Assembly: GCA_002435785.1 (NCBI GenBank)
Contig: DIUC01000086.1
Coordinates: 11,255-46,786 of the forward strand
Origin: Saprospiraceae bacterium UBA6168
GTDB lineage: Bacteria > Bacteroidota > Bacteroidia > Chitinophagales > Saprospiraceae
Length of the DNA stretch: 35,532 nucleotides
Direction of reading: 5' to 3'
Shown here one piece after another: positions 1 to 7,766 of the stretch. The notes beneath the pieces were generated by a model. It saw nothing but the letters and a program-made list of their open reading frames with translations. It made no database searches and was not told the DNA's origin. Made by a program: the position numbers and the translations under genes. How positions within the stretch are numbered: the first letter of the stretch is position 1; each line of letters begins with the position of its first letter.

Positions 1-81
1 ACCAAAACTTCACAACTTATTTTTTCCACGTTAATAAATACTTGGTTTATCAACTAATTTGGCAACCATTCAGAACAAAAC

Positions 82-1122
82 ATGCGTAAAGAAACTAAGA
101 TTGCGATTTTTACCATCATCACCGTGGCTTTGGCTATTTGGGGCTACAAATTCCTAAAGGGCTTTAATTTATTGGCCAAGAACCTGGTGGTTTATGCCAC
201 CTACCAACGGGTGGACGGCCTGCGTATTTCTACGCCCATCATGATAAATGGCTTGCAGGTGGGGCTGGTGTCCGATATTTTTCAAAGTGGCGACAACCCC
301 GGCTCCATCACCGCCGAGCTGCACCTCGACAAAGGCACGAAAGTCCCCAAGTCAACCATCGCAACCATCGTTTCGGATGGCCCGATGGGCGGCACCCATA
401 TTGACTTGGTTTTTCAGGGAAACTGCTCCACGGACGACTGCGTAAAGGATGGCGATTACCTAAAGGGCTTCACCAAAGGGCTGCTTGCCTCCATGGTAAC
501 GCCGGACGAGGTGAGGCTCTATGTTGACCAGCTCAATGCCGGGCTAAAGGACATGCTTGACACGCTCTCCGAACGTTTGAAAAACAGTGAGGAAATCAAC
601 AAAAGCGTCCAAGACGTGCGCATTACCTTGGCCAACCTGCGCCAATCAACCGACCGCTTGGACAATGTGATGGAGAAATCCGCCGGCTCCATCGAACGGA
701 GCATCAAGAACATCGAATCCATTACTACCAACCTCAAGGAGAGCAACCAGCAAATCAAGAACATTTTGGCCAATGCCGAGGACGTGTCCAAAGACCTCAA
801 GGACGCCAACGTGCAGGCACTCGTCGGTGAGACCAAGGTCACCATGCAAAAGCTGCAAACGACCCTCGCCAGCAGCGATAAAGCCATCGCCGACCTCAGC
901 GCACTCCTGCAAAGCCTGAAATCCGGTGACGGCGCCGTGCCAATGCTCCTCAACGACAAGGCATTTGCCTCTAACCTGCAAACGACCGTCAAGAACATGG
1001 ACCTGCTGCTCAGGGATATTCGCCTGCACCCAGAGCGCTATCGCCGAGTTTTATCGAAAAAACAAATGGAGTACGAGTACGAGCCGCTGGAGAACGACCC
1101 GGCATTCAAGGACAAAAATTGA
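82..1122 (+). CDS. MlaD/MCE-domain lipid-transport protein
   Basis: Probable substrate-binding subunit of an Mla-type ABC system that moves phospholipids between the inner and outer membranes. The 346-residue protein has one N-terminal membrane anchor (about residues 7-26), then an MCE domain (about 35-115) with the typical run of a turn, 'PIMINGLQVG', and 'GPMGGTHIDL'. After it comes a long, mostly helical tail (about 140-300) rich in N, S, K and L that is likely to form a coiled coil, which is usual for Bacteroidota MlaD homologues. The ATG at 82 is the first start in frame. The ATPase and permease partners are not downstream; they may lie to the left of the window edge. The gene ends 15 bp from the stop of a convergent phosphatase gene. 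The family call is firm; the exact lipid cargo cannot be read from sequence. Confidence 0.88.
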   Translation: MRKETKIAIFTIITVALAIWGYKFLKGFNLLAKNLVVYATYQRVDGLRISTPIMINGLQVGLVSDIFQSGDNPGSITAELHLDKGTKVPKSTIATIVSDGPMGGTHIDLVFQGNCSTDDCVKDGDYLKGFTKGLLASMVTPDEVRLYVDQLNAGLKDMLDTLSERLKNSEEINKSVQDVRITLANLRQSTDRLDNVMEKSAGSIERSIKNIESITTNLKESNQQIKNILANAEDVSKDLKDANVQALVGETKVTMQKLQTTLASSDKAIADLSALLQSLKSGDGAVPMLLNDKAFASNLQTTVKNMDLLLRDIRLHPERYRRVLSKKQMEYEYEPLENDPAFKDKN

Positions 1123-1137
1123 TGCGGGGATTGCGGA

Positions 1138-1797
1138 CTATTTGAACCTAAACAGCGGTTTGTCCAACCAACCCGACCGGTCTGGTTGAACCAGGTTCAG
1201 AAGGGAGTAAATCACCATCGCCAGCACGACGCCAACAATCCCGCCCGCATAAACGTCTGGCCAAAAATGCTGCACCAAATAAATCCTGGCGAGGCCCACC
1301 AACAAGGCAAGGGTGAAAAACATGGCCGCATACCGCTTTTTGGAAGGCAGCATAAAAACGACCAAGCTGTACAGCGCAAACGCCGACATGGTATGGCCAG
1401 AGGGAAAGCTCGTTGCCCCAGCATGCAATTGAATCCCATCCACCAGGGTGATTTTTTCCAAAAGGTTTAGCTTTCCAAAATAGGCAGACGGACGGTCTAT
1501 GGCAAAATACGCCTTTAGCCCAAAACTCGTCGCCATTACCACAAGACCCGTCATGGCCACCAAGATTGAGTAACGCACCCGGATGGCCAGCGCACCGATT
1601 CCTATCAAAAAATAGGCATACGCCTCGCCAAGAAGGTTGATGAACTTGAAGGCTTCATTCAGTAGCGGCGACCTGTTTTCACTAAAAAAATAAATAGCAT
1701 CAACCTTGTCGAATTGGCTCAAATAGAGGCCACCAAGCAGGATATAGGCTGTGAACAAAATAAAGAAAAACCAATTTTCATGAACCGTCTTGACCAT
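1138..1797 (-). CDS. PAP2-family membrane phosphatase
   Basis: Integral-membrane acid phosphatase of the PAP2 superfamily, probably acting on a lipid phosphate or pyrophosphate such as undecaprenyl pyrophosphate or phosphatidate. With the ATG at 1797 it has 219 residues. All three signature motifs are present: K95-x6-RP (102-103), PSGH (132-135) and R171-x5-H177-x3-D181, with H135 and H177 as the expected catalytic histidines. Five or six hydrophobic segments fit the fold. A TTG three codons upstream (1806) is an alternative start, but ATG is preferred. It is convergent with the MlaD gene. No neighbour indicates the substrate, so UppP/BacA-like, lipid A phosphatase or PgpB-like roles all remain open. 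Confidence 0.88.
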   Translation of the reverse strand: MVKTVHENWFFFILFTAYILLGGLYLSQFDKVDAIYFFSENRSPLLNEAFKFINLLGEAYAYFLIGIGALAIRVRYSILVAMTGLVVMATSFGLKAYFAIDRPSAYFGKLNLLEKITLVDGIQLHAGATSFPSGHTMSAFALYSLVVFMLPSKKRYAAMFFTLALLVGLARIYLVQHFWPDVYAGGIVGVVLAMVIYSLLNLVQPDRSGWLDKPLFRFK

Positions 1798-1881
1798 GCC
1801 ATTCAATTATTTTGGGCAAAGTTGAGCCTTTTTGGGTGAAAACGACCCCTGAAAAATTGTTTCTCTGCATCTTTGGGCTTC

Positions 1882-2484
1882 ATGGAAATAACAACAGCAG
1901 ATTACAGTGGGAGCTTTATCACGATAACGGATTGCCCAGATTCAAAACTCCCGGAATACGCCTTCATTGGCCGCTCCAATGTTGGCAAATCGTCCCTTAT
2001 CAACATGCTTACCGGACGAAAGGGCTTGGCGCACGTCTCCAATACACCCGGCAAGACCCAGACCATCAACTTCTTCCTCATCAACGAAAACTGGCACCTC
2101 GTGGACCTTCCCGGCTATGGCTATGCCAAAACGGGGAAAAAAATTAGGGCAGGATTCGGGCCAATGATTGAGAACTACTTGCTCAAGCGAGAAGCTTTAG
2201 TTTGCTGTTTTGTGCTGATAGATTCAAACATTGAACCAAGGAAAAACGACCTCGAGTTCTTGGGTTTTTTGGGCGAGAACCAAGTTCCATTCGCCATTGC
2301 CTATACCAAGTGCGACCGCCTTTCCAAAGCCCAATTGGACCGGAGACTCACCGCCTTCCGGGCAGCGCTCTTGGAGACCTGGGAAACCATGCCGCAGGAG
2401 TTCATCACCTCCGCAGAACACCGAACAGGACGGGAGGAAGTGCTCGATTTCATCCAACAAGTCAACAAAACTGTTAAAAAATAG
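1882..2484 (+). CDS. engB: Ribosome biogenesis GTPase EngB (YihA/YsxC)
   Basis: Essential GTPase needed for assembly of the large ribosomal subunit. The 200-residue protein (ATG at 1882) carries the EngB motif set: G1 'GRSNVGKSS' (30-38), a G2 region 'TPGKTQTINFF', G3 'DLPGYGYAK', and G4 'TKCD'. The length is normal for the family. An in-frame TTG at 1873 would add three residues, but the ATG is more likely. Only 21 bp separate the stop from pyrF on the same strand, so the two are probably cotranscribed. Confidence 0.95.
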   Translation: MEITTADYSGSFITITDCPDSKLPEYAFIGRSNVGKSSLINMLTGRKGLAHVSNTPGKTQTINFFLINENWHLVDLPGYGYAKTGKKIRAGFGPMIENYLLKREALVCCFVLIDSNIEPRKNDLEFLGFLGENQVPFAIAYTKCDRLSKAQLDRRLTAFRAALLETWETMPQEFITSAEHRTGREEVLDFIQQVNKTVKK

Positions 2485-2505
2485 CTGCATTATCAGCAAT
2501 TAGCC

Positions 2506-3324
2506 ATGAACCGTCAACAGCTTTTTGAGCAAATCCTTGCAAAAAAATCCTTCCTCTGTATTGGGTTGGACAGCGAAATATCCAAACTTCCGCCACACCT
2601 CCTTCGCTTTGACGACCCGGTGTACGAGTTCAACCGCCAAATCATCGAAGCGACCCACGACCTTTGCGTGGCCTACAAACCCAACCTTGCCTTCTATGAA
2701 TCGCAGGGCTGGCGAGGCTGGCAGACTTTGGAGAAAACCATGTCGCTCATTCCCCACAACCTATTCACCATCGCAGATGCCAAGCGGGGCGATATCGGCA
2801 ACACTTCTACCCAATACGCACAGGCTTTTTTCAAACAAATGAACTTCGACGCGGTGACCGTGGCACCGTACATGGGCGAGGACAGCGTGAAGCCCTTCCT
2901 CGAATTCGAGGGCAAATGGGTCATCCTCTTGGCGTTGACCTCCAACAAGGGCAGCCACGATTTTCAGTTTGCTGCGCAAGAAAACGGGGAGCCGTTGTAT
3001 GAAAAAGTGATGCGCAAAGCACAGACTTGGGGCAATTCCGACAACCTGATGTTCGTCACCGGAGCCACCCACCCCGAAAAGTTCGAGGAAATCCGGCGGG
3101 TGGCCCCCGACAATTTCTTGTTAGTGCCCGGCATCGGCGCACAGGGCGGCGAGTTGGAAAAAGTCTGCGAATACGGCCTTAATAGTCAGGTGGGATTACT
3201 GGTAAATTCCAGCAGGGGCATCATCTTTGCGAGCAACGGCGAGGACTTTGCCGAAAAAGCACGTGCCGCTGCCCTTGAAATTCAGGCGCAGATGGCGCAA
3301 GTTTTGGACAACCATTTTCGTTAG
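2506..3324 (+). CDS. pyrF: Orotidine 5'-phosphate decarboxylase
   Basis: Last step of de novo UMP synthesis: OMP is decarboxylated to UMP. The protein has 272 residues, the length of the longer type 2 (mycobacterial/Bacteroidota) subfamily rather than the roughly 230-residue E. coli type. The catalytic D-x-K-x-x-D array is visible as 'DAKRGD' at 91-96, with K93 the predicted proton donor. The phosphate-binding end 'LVPGIGAQGG' and the following 'NSSRGI' are also present. It follows engB closely. The ATG at 2506 is clear. A strong hairpin (3372-3434) follows the gene. Confidence 0.95.
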   Translation: MNRQQLFEQILAKKSFLCIGLDSEISKLPPHLLRFDDPVYEFNRQIIEATHDLCVAYKPNLAFYESQGWRGWQTLEKTMSLIPHNLFTIADAKRGDIGNTSTQYAQAFFKQMNFDAVTVAPYMGEDSVKPFLEFEGKWVILLALTSNKGSHDFQFAAQENGEPLYEKVMRKAQTWGNSDNLMFVTGATHPEKFEEIRRVAPDNFLLVPGIGAQGGELEKVCEYGLNSQVGLLVNSSRGIIFASNGEDFAEKARAAALEIQAQMAQVLDNHFR

Positions 3325-3371
3325 GGTTTGCGCAAGAATAAGTTCACTGTAGTGGGCGAATTATCTTGTTT

Positions 3372-3434
3372 CCTAAAAGTGCTTTAAAAATTAAGCATAG
3401 CTGGGCTACGGTTCATTTTTAAAGTGCTTTTAGG
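3372..3434. repeat. 20-bp inverted repeat with G-U pairs (possible terminator)
   Basis: Arms 3372-3391 and 3415-3434 are 20 nt each and pair along their whole length if two G-U wobbles in the centre (GTGC opposite GTGC) are allowed. A small inner hairpin TAGC-TGG-GCTA (3398-3408) sits in the loop. It lies between pyrF and the DUF6089-like gene. Two wobbles placed symmetrically are what an RNA-level structure would tolerate, so it may act as a terminator or mRNA-stabilising stem for engB-pyrF, although there is no classic U-run. It could instead be a dispersed palindromic repeat. Confidence 0.55.
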
Positions 3435-3464
3435 GGGCAAAAGAATCGGGCAATATCGGGAAGC

Positions 3465-3472
3465 TATTTTTG
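3465..3472 (+). promoter_or_regulatory. -7 promoter element (TAnnTTTG) of the barrel gene
   Basis: TATTTTTG matches the Bacteroidota -7 consensus TAnnTTTG and would start transcription near 3476, giving a leader of about 50 nt before the ATG at 3530. No good TTG is seen at -33, so this is a moderate call. Confidence 0.4.
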
Positions 3473-3529
3473 CGGAAACCCTTCAGTCATTTTTAAAAAT
3501 TCAAGCGCATTCAAACCAGTTCCAACGTT

Positions 3530-4399
3530 ATGAAAAACTTCCTTCAAATCCTCGCTTTTGCACTCCTGCCGCTGGCTATCTCCGCCCAACACTTGGAGGT
3601 GGGCATACTTTTGGGCGGGGCAAATTACATTGGCGACCTGTCCAACAATTCTAGCAACCTTTACCTGAAAGAGACCAAACCAGCGGCGGGCCTCTTTGTC
3701 CGCCAGAACTTCAACCACTTGTTTACCGCTCGGCTTGGGTTCAATTGGGCAAGGGTGGCAGGCCAGGATGCCAACGTGCGCAACGATGACTTTGTGCGCA
3801 ACCGCAATTTGAGCTTCCGTTCCAACATCTTGGAGTTCGCCTTAATCGGCGAGTTCAACATCCTCGGCTACCAGCCTTATGGTTTGGCACGTCCTTTCTC
3901 TCCCTACCTTTTTGTGGGGGTAGCCGGGTCGAAGTTCAACCCGCAGACACGATACCTCGGCAACTGGGAACAACTGCAACCGCTCGGTACGGAAGGCCAA
4001 GGCATGGCCGGATTTGATGAGCCCTACAAGCGGTTTGCCTTTGCAATCCCGTTCGGAGTTGGCGTAAAATATGCCCTCACCGACCGCATCAACCTCGGAC
4101 TGGAACTCGGCGCCCGCCCCACTTTCACCGATTACCTCGACGACGTGAGTGGTGCTTATGTTTCCTATCCTGAACTGTTGGCTGGCAATGGCCTATTGGC
4201 CGCAGCCCTCGGCAACCGCACAGGCGAGCGCACCGAAAACGGCGAGCCGGTCATCCTCCCCACCGGCACCCAGCGGGGCGATTCCGCAAAAAAGGACTGG
4301 TACTTCATCCTCGGCGTCACCGCTTCCTACAACTTCCTCGACAACGGACTGATGGGCAGCCGCAAGCGAGGTGGCCGTCGGGCTGGATGCTATGATTGA
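3530..4399 (+). CDS. DUF6089-like outer-membrane beta-barrel protein
   Basis: Secreted 289-residue protein with a Sec signal peptide (1-20, ending ISA-Q) and alternating aromatic/polar strands typical of an 8-10-strand outer-membrane barrel. The start of the mature protein, 'HLEVGILLGGANYIGDL', is the hallmark opening of the DUF6089 family, to which I believe the T9SS component PorG also belongs. This copy could therefore be PorG-like or simply another barrel; sequence alone does not decide. It is transcribed alone and faces a convergent methyltransferase gene, with a perfect hairpin between them. Confidence 0.75.
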   Translation: MKNFLQILAFALLPLAISAQHLEVGILLGGANYIGDLSNNSSNLYLKETKPAAGLFVRQNFNHLFTARLGFNWARVAGQDANVRNDDFVRNRNLSFRSNILEFALIGEFNILGYQPYGLARPFSPYLFVGVAGSKFNPQTRYLGNWEQLQPLGTEGQGMAGFDEPYKRFAFAIPFGVGVKYALTDRINLGLELGARPTFTDYLDDVSGAYVSYPELLAGNGLLAAALGNRTGERTENGEPVILPTGTQRGDSAKKDWYFILGVTASYNFLDNGLMGSRKRGGRRAGCYD

Positions 4400-4410
4400 G
4401 TTGGCTGTTC

Positions 4411-4621
4411 GGCGGGGGGGCAGTTCGCAGTTCGGCAGTTGGCAGGGGAGCAGTTCGCAGTTGGCAGTTGGCAGTCAAGTTTGACAGTTATTTAGTCAGT
4501 GTACTGCCATGAAAGAAGAGAGGTGGCACCTTTGAATAGGTGCCACCTCTCTTCATTTTAACCAGTCTTAGACTTTCGGGCTGCGAACTGACTGCCAACT
4601 GCCAACTGCCGAACTGCCAAC
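4411..4621. repeat. GCAGTTGGCAG word repeats facing each other
   Basis: Between the convergent barrel and methyltransferase genes, the left block (4411-4480) repeats words such as GCAGTT(C/G)GCAG, and the right block (about 4581-4621) repeats the reverse complement (CTGCCAACTGCC). The two blocks can pair with each other around the hairpin at 4515-4554. The same word forms the terminator stem at 9031-9057, so this looks like a genome-wide word family and not a gene remnant. Confidence 0.6.
4515..4554. terminator. Bidirectional hairpin terminator
   Basis: Perfect 17-bp stem (arms 4515-4531 and 4538-4554) with a 6-nt loop (TTGAAT), G+C-rich in the middle and followed by ATTTTAA. It sits between two genes that converge on it, so it can end both transcripts. 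Confidence 0.75.
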
Positions 4622-5412
4622 TACTTCCTCCGCTTCCCAATCTTGTGTTCCGCTTGAATCGCACCGTTGTTATTCAGCCGCTCCGCAATCATTTGGTGGT
4701 ACTCCGGGTGCAGCTCGCAACTGATAAAATTGCGTTGGAGCTGCTGGCAGAGCACCAGTTCAGACCCACTGCCGCCAAAAAGCACGAACACATCGTCCTG
4801 CTCAGCGGTGCATGATTTTATGAGCATTTCCACCAGTCCGAGCGGTATTTGACAGGCATGGAAGGTCTTGTCCTTGCTAACGTTTTTCACCAAATCGAAA
4901 TAAAACCAACTGTACGGCATCCGTCCAACATGGCCATCGGCCATGCGCTGTTGGATGCGTTTGTCAGTCGGGTTTTGATACGGCACCGCTACTTGGTCTT
5001 TGAAAAAATGGTTGCCCTTTGACTTGGTGGCATGGAGGATGGAACGGTGGGCCGTGGTGAAGCGACGAGGGCTGTGGCCGACATTGGTATTGTAAACCCA
5101 GGCGTATTCCTGCACATCGTAAGCGTTCTCGTCCAAGAATTTCACCCGGAGGTAGGCGTTTTGCTTGGGGTAGTTCATCATGAAAAGATTGCCCGTTGGT
5201 TTCAACACCCTCATGCACTCCTTCGTCAGTCTGATGTACCAATCCACGTACTCGTTCCATTTGGTCACGTAAGTCTTTCCGTGGTAATTCATGCCCACCC
5301 CGTAGTCGGGGTCTCCGTACACCATGTCCAATGAGTTGTCGGGCAGGTCGGCAAGCACCTGCATCACGTCTTTCTGAAAGACTTTGTTCCTAAATTTATC
5401 GAGGCCCGCCAT
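4621..5412 (-). CDS. Orphan beta-class DNA methyltransferase (N4/N6)
   Basis: Amino-methylates adenine-N6 or cytosine-N4 in DNA. The 263-residue protein (ATG at 5412) shows the catalytic motif IV first, 'YGDPDYGVGMNY' (DPDY at 34-37), and the SAM-binding motif I last, 'FGGSGSE' (about 212-218), which is the beta-class order. DPDY replaces the usual DPPY. No restriction endonuclease gene is adjacent, so it is an orphan enzyme. It starts about 30 bp after the stop of selD on the same strand and probably shares the mnmH-selD transcript. A TTG at 5433 would add 7 residues and bring the start within 9 bp of selD. The target sequence cannot be read from the protein. Confidence 0.85.
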   Translation of the reverse strand: MAGLDKFRNKVFQKDVMQVLADLPDNSLDMVYGDPDYGVGMNYHGKTYVTKWNEYVDWYIRLTKECMRVLKPTGNLFMMNYPKQNAYLRVKFLDENAYDVQEYAWVYNTNVGHSPRRFTTAHRSILHATKSKGNHFFKDQVAVPYQNPTDKRIQQRMADGHVGRMPYSWFYFDLVKNVSKDKTFHACQIPLGLVEMLIKSCTAEQDDVFVLFGGSGSELVLCQQLQRNFISCELHPEYHQMIAERLNNNGAIQAEHKIGKRRK

Positions 5413-5442
5413 TTCTAACTTATTGAAAATCAATTTATTGAA

Positions 5443-6495
5443 TTATTGCAACACAGAAACAACCTTCTCACCCCGCTTTACTATCCTGCCAATTGGTTCC
5501 ACGAACTGGCTCAAACCATTTGCGGTTAGCAGCAACTTTACCTCCTCCAGACTTTCATTATTTACCGAAAATAGCAGCCCCCCGTTCGTCTGCGGGTCGG
5601 GCAAGAGGGTAAATGCTTCCAGCACGTTCACGCCAGTGCCGAAGCTGATTCTTTCCCCAAAGCTGCTCCAGTTGCGGGTGGTGGCATCAGGGAAAATCCG
5701 CTGCGCAATATACCCACGCACCCCTTCCAGCACGGGCAGTTTCTCGTAAAAAATCTCAGCGCTCAGGCCGCTTCCGTCGGCCATTTCAACGAGGTGACCG
5801 AGCAGGCCAAAACCTGTAACGTCTGTCATCGCCGTCACCCCGGGCAGGGTTGCAAGCAACTCCCCCACCCTGTTCAGCTTTGCCATGCTTTCTATCATAA
5901 GTGGTTGGTGCTCAGGCCTTAATGCGCCCCGTTTCTGGGCGGTGGAAAGCACCCCAACGCCAAGTGGTTTGGTCAAAAAGAGCCAATCGCCGACTTGTGC
6001 AGTGTTGTTTTTCTTCAAAAATTCGTGCTGTACCAGCCCCGTAACGGCCAGCCCGAAAATCGGCTCCGGCGAGTCAATGCTGTGGCCCCCGGCCAATGGG
6101 ATTCCCGCTTCCCGGCAAATGCTGCGCCCCCCTTCCAGCACTCTGGAGGCCAGCTCGATGGGCAGTTTCTCCACGGGCCAACCCAGCACGGCAACGGCCA
6201 TTAATGGCTTGCCGCCCATGGCATATACGTCGCTGATGGAGTTGGCTGCCGCAATGCGTCCAAAGTCGAAGGCATCGTCCACGATGGGCATGAAGAAATC
6301 GGTGGTGCTGATGATGGCCATGCCGCCACCGATGTCCATGACCGCCGCATCGTCCCGGCCCTCGTTGCCGACCATAAGGTTGGGAAAATGGGACTGCTCA
6401 CCCAATCCGTTGAGGATTTGGTCGAGCACTTTTGGCGCTATCTTGCAGCCGCAGCCAGCACCGTGGCTGTATTGTGTGAGTTTTATCGCATCCAT
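5443..6495 (-). CDS. selD: Selenide, water dikinase (selenophosphate synthetase)
   Basis: Makes selenophosphate, the activated selenium donor, from selenide and ATP. The 350-residue protein opens with 'QYSHGAGCGCK'; C15 matches the catalytic Cys17 of E. coli SelD and K18 matches Lys20. The active site is a cysteine codon, so this SelD is not itself a selenoprotein. The glycine-rich ATP-binding stretch 'VGNEGRDDAAVMDIGGG' and the AIRS-like C-terminal half are intact. It lies 29 bp downstream of mnmH, which consumes selenophosphate, so the pair forms a self-contained tRNA-selenation operon. No selA/selB or tRNA-Sec gene is present in the window. Confidence 0.95.
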   Translation of the reverse strand: MDAIKLTQYSHGAGCGCKIAPKVLDQILNGLGEQSHFPNLMVGNEGRDDAAVMDIGGGMAIISTTDFFMPIVDDAFDFGRIAAANSISDVYAMGGKPLMAVAVLGWPVEKLPIELASRVLEGGRSICREAGIPLAGGHSIDSPEPIFGLAVTGLVQHEFLKKNNTAQVGDWLFLTKPLGVGVLSTAQKRGALRPEHQPLMIESMAKLNRVGELLATLPGVTAMTDVTGFGLLGHLVEMADGSGLSAEIFYEKLPVLEGVRGYIAQRIFPDATTRNWSSFGERISFGTGVNVLEAFTLLPDPQTNGGLLFSVNNESLEEVKLLLTANGLSQFVEPIGRIVKRGEKVVSVLQ

Positions 6496-6524
6496 GATTT
6501 ATGATTTGTTGGTGTTTAATTTTT

Positions 6525-7556
6525 TCAAAATCCCTCTTTGTTTGCCAAAGCCAAAAGCTGTTGGGCAATGGCAGGAACATCAAGGTTTGCCACCGCCAGT
6601 TCTACTCGATTTGAAAAATTGCCCTGCCCGGTGGAATGTGCGTAGGATTTGTCGTAGTAGTTCAGCGCAATGGCCGTGGCCGCTTCCACCCTTCCAGCCT
6701 CGAAGGCTTCAATGGCTTCCTTGACGTTGTTGCCCCCCATGCGCTTGGTGATTTTTACCAGCGCATCTAAAATATCTTCCTTCGGAAAATTGGCGTACCC
6801 AGCTACCAAGTGCCGAATCCGCTCCTCGAAGGGCAACTCTAGGTGTATCAATGGTGCCGATTTGAATTGTTCAAAAAAGCCAGCCGGAACGGCTACCCTA
6901 CCAATGGTCCTGCTTTCGTTCTCCACCCAAATGCGGTGCTGGTGGTCCATCTTTTCCAGTTCGGCAAACAGGTTATTTTCAAACTGCTCGACCCTCGGCT
7001 GCGGCTCCTCGCCCAATGCCCCGAAGGCAGAACCCTTGTGGTTGGCCAATTTTTCGAGGTCTATGACCTGCTCCCCGAGGGTGGCCATCTGCTTCAAAAT
7101 CTCCGTCTTGCCACTTCCGGTCTTACCGCCCAGTACCACGAATTTGCTTTTGCGAAGCGAAAACTGCTCTAACACATGGTGGCGGTATGCCTTGTACCCA
7201 CCCTCCAAAACCTCCACATCGAATCCAGCGAAAGACAATAACGTCGCAAGGCTTCCGCTTCGTTGCCCTCCTCGCCAGCAGTGTATGGCGACCTTTCTTT
7301 TGGGGGCAAGGCGCATGGCCTCCCGCACGTACCACGACATTTTTGCGCCAGCAAGGTCCAAGCCCCGCAAGAATGCCCGCTCCGGGCTGACCTGTTTGTA
7401 CAAGGTGCCTACTTCCACCCGCTCTTCGTCACTGAACAATGGGAGGTTTAGCGAACCAGGCACATGGCCTTGGGCGTGCTCCGCTGGGGTGCGCACGTCG
7501 AGGAGTACCCGGTCAGGCTCTAATCGAAAAAGTTGTGCTGGATTGATTCTCTTCAA
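6525..7556 (-). CDS. mnmH: tRNA 2-selenouridine synthase (SelU/YbbB)
   Basis: Replaces sulfur by selenium in 2-thiouridine at the tRNA wobble position, using selenophosphate. The 343-residue protein has an N-terminal rhodanese domain with active-site loop 'CWRGGQRSG' (C93), followed by a P-loop domain with 'GGKTGSGKT' (143-151). It is the first gene of the apparent mnmH-selD-methyltransferase operon. The only start that keeps the complete rhodanese domain is a TTG at 7556; the next in-frame ATG (residue 73) would delete half of it. A TACTTTCG sequence on the minus strand about 35 bp upstream resembles the TAnnTTTG promoter element. Confidence 0.93.
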   Translation of the reverse strand: MKRINPAQLFRLEPDRVLLDVRTPAEHAQGHVPGSLNLPLFSDEERVEVGTLYKQVSPERAFLRGLDLAGAKMSWYVREAMRLAPKRKVAIHCWRGGQRSGSLATLLSFAGFDVEVLEGGYKAYRHHVLEQFSLRKSKFVVLGGKTGSGKTEILKQMATLGEQVIDLEKLANHKGSAFGALGEEPQPRVEQFENNLFAELEKMDHQHRIWVENESRTIGRVAVPAGFFEQFKSAPLIHLELPFEERIRHLVAGYANFPKEDILDALVKITKRMGGNNVKEAIEAFEAGRVEAATAIALNYYDKSYAHSTGQGNFSNRVELAVANLDVPAIAQQLLALANKEGF

Positions 7557-7742
7557 AGCAAAAAAAATGTGGAATCTTTGGGTTTTCGGGGATGCGAAAG
7601 TAGGGTTTTTGGGCAGCTTTTAGCTGCTGTCTGCATACTTTATGTTACCCTATACCCCCTTTGTGGATAAATTAGCCGACTTCATCGAATCATTTAAAGG
7701 AAAAGGGAATGAACCATCATCTTCGGCACTCGTTAAAGTGCA

Positions 7743-7750
7743 TATTTTTG
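7743..7750 (+). promoter_or_regulatory. -7 promoter element (TAnnTTTG) of the permease gene
   Basis: TATTTTTG fits the Bacteroidota -7 box and would start transcription about 13 nt before the ATG at 7767. The -33 TTG is not evident. Confidence 0.45.
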
Positions 7751-7766
7751 CAAAAATTCTTCCGTC

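Noticed and set aside
5443..6495. SelD as a selenoprotein
   Set aside because: The active-site codon is for cysteine (C15) and no in-frame TGA interrupts the gene.
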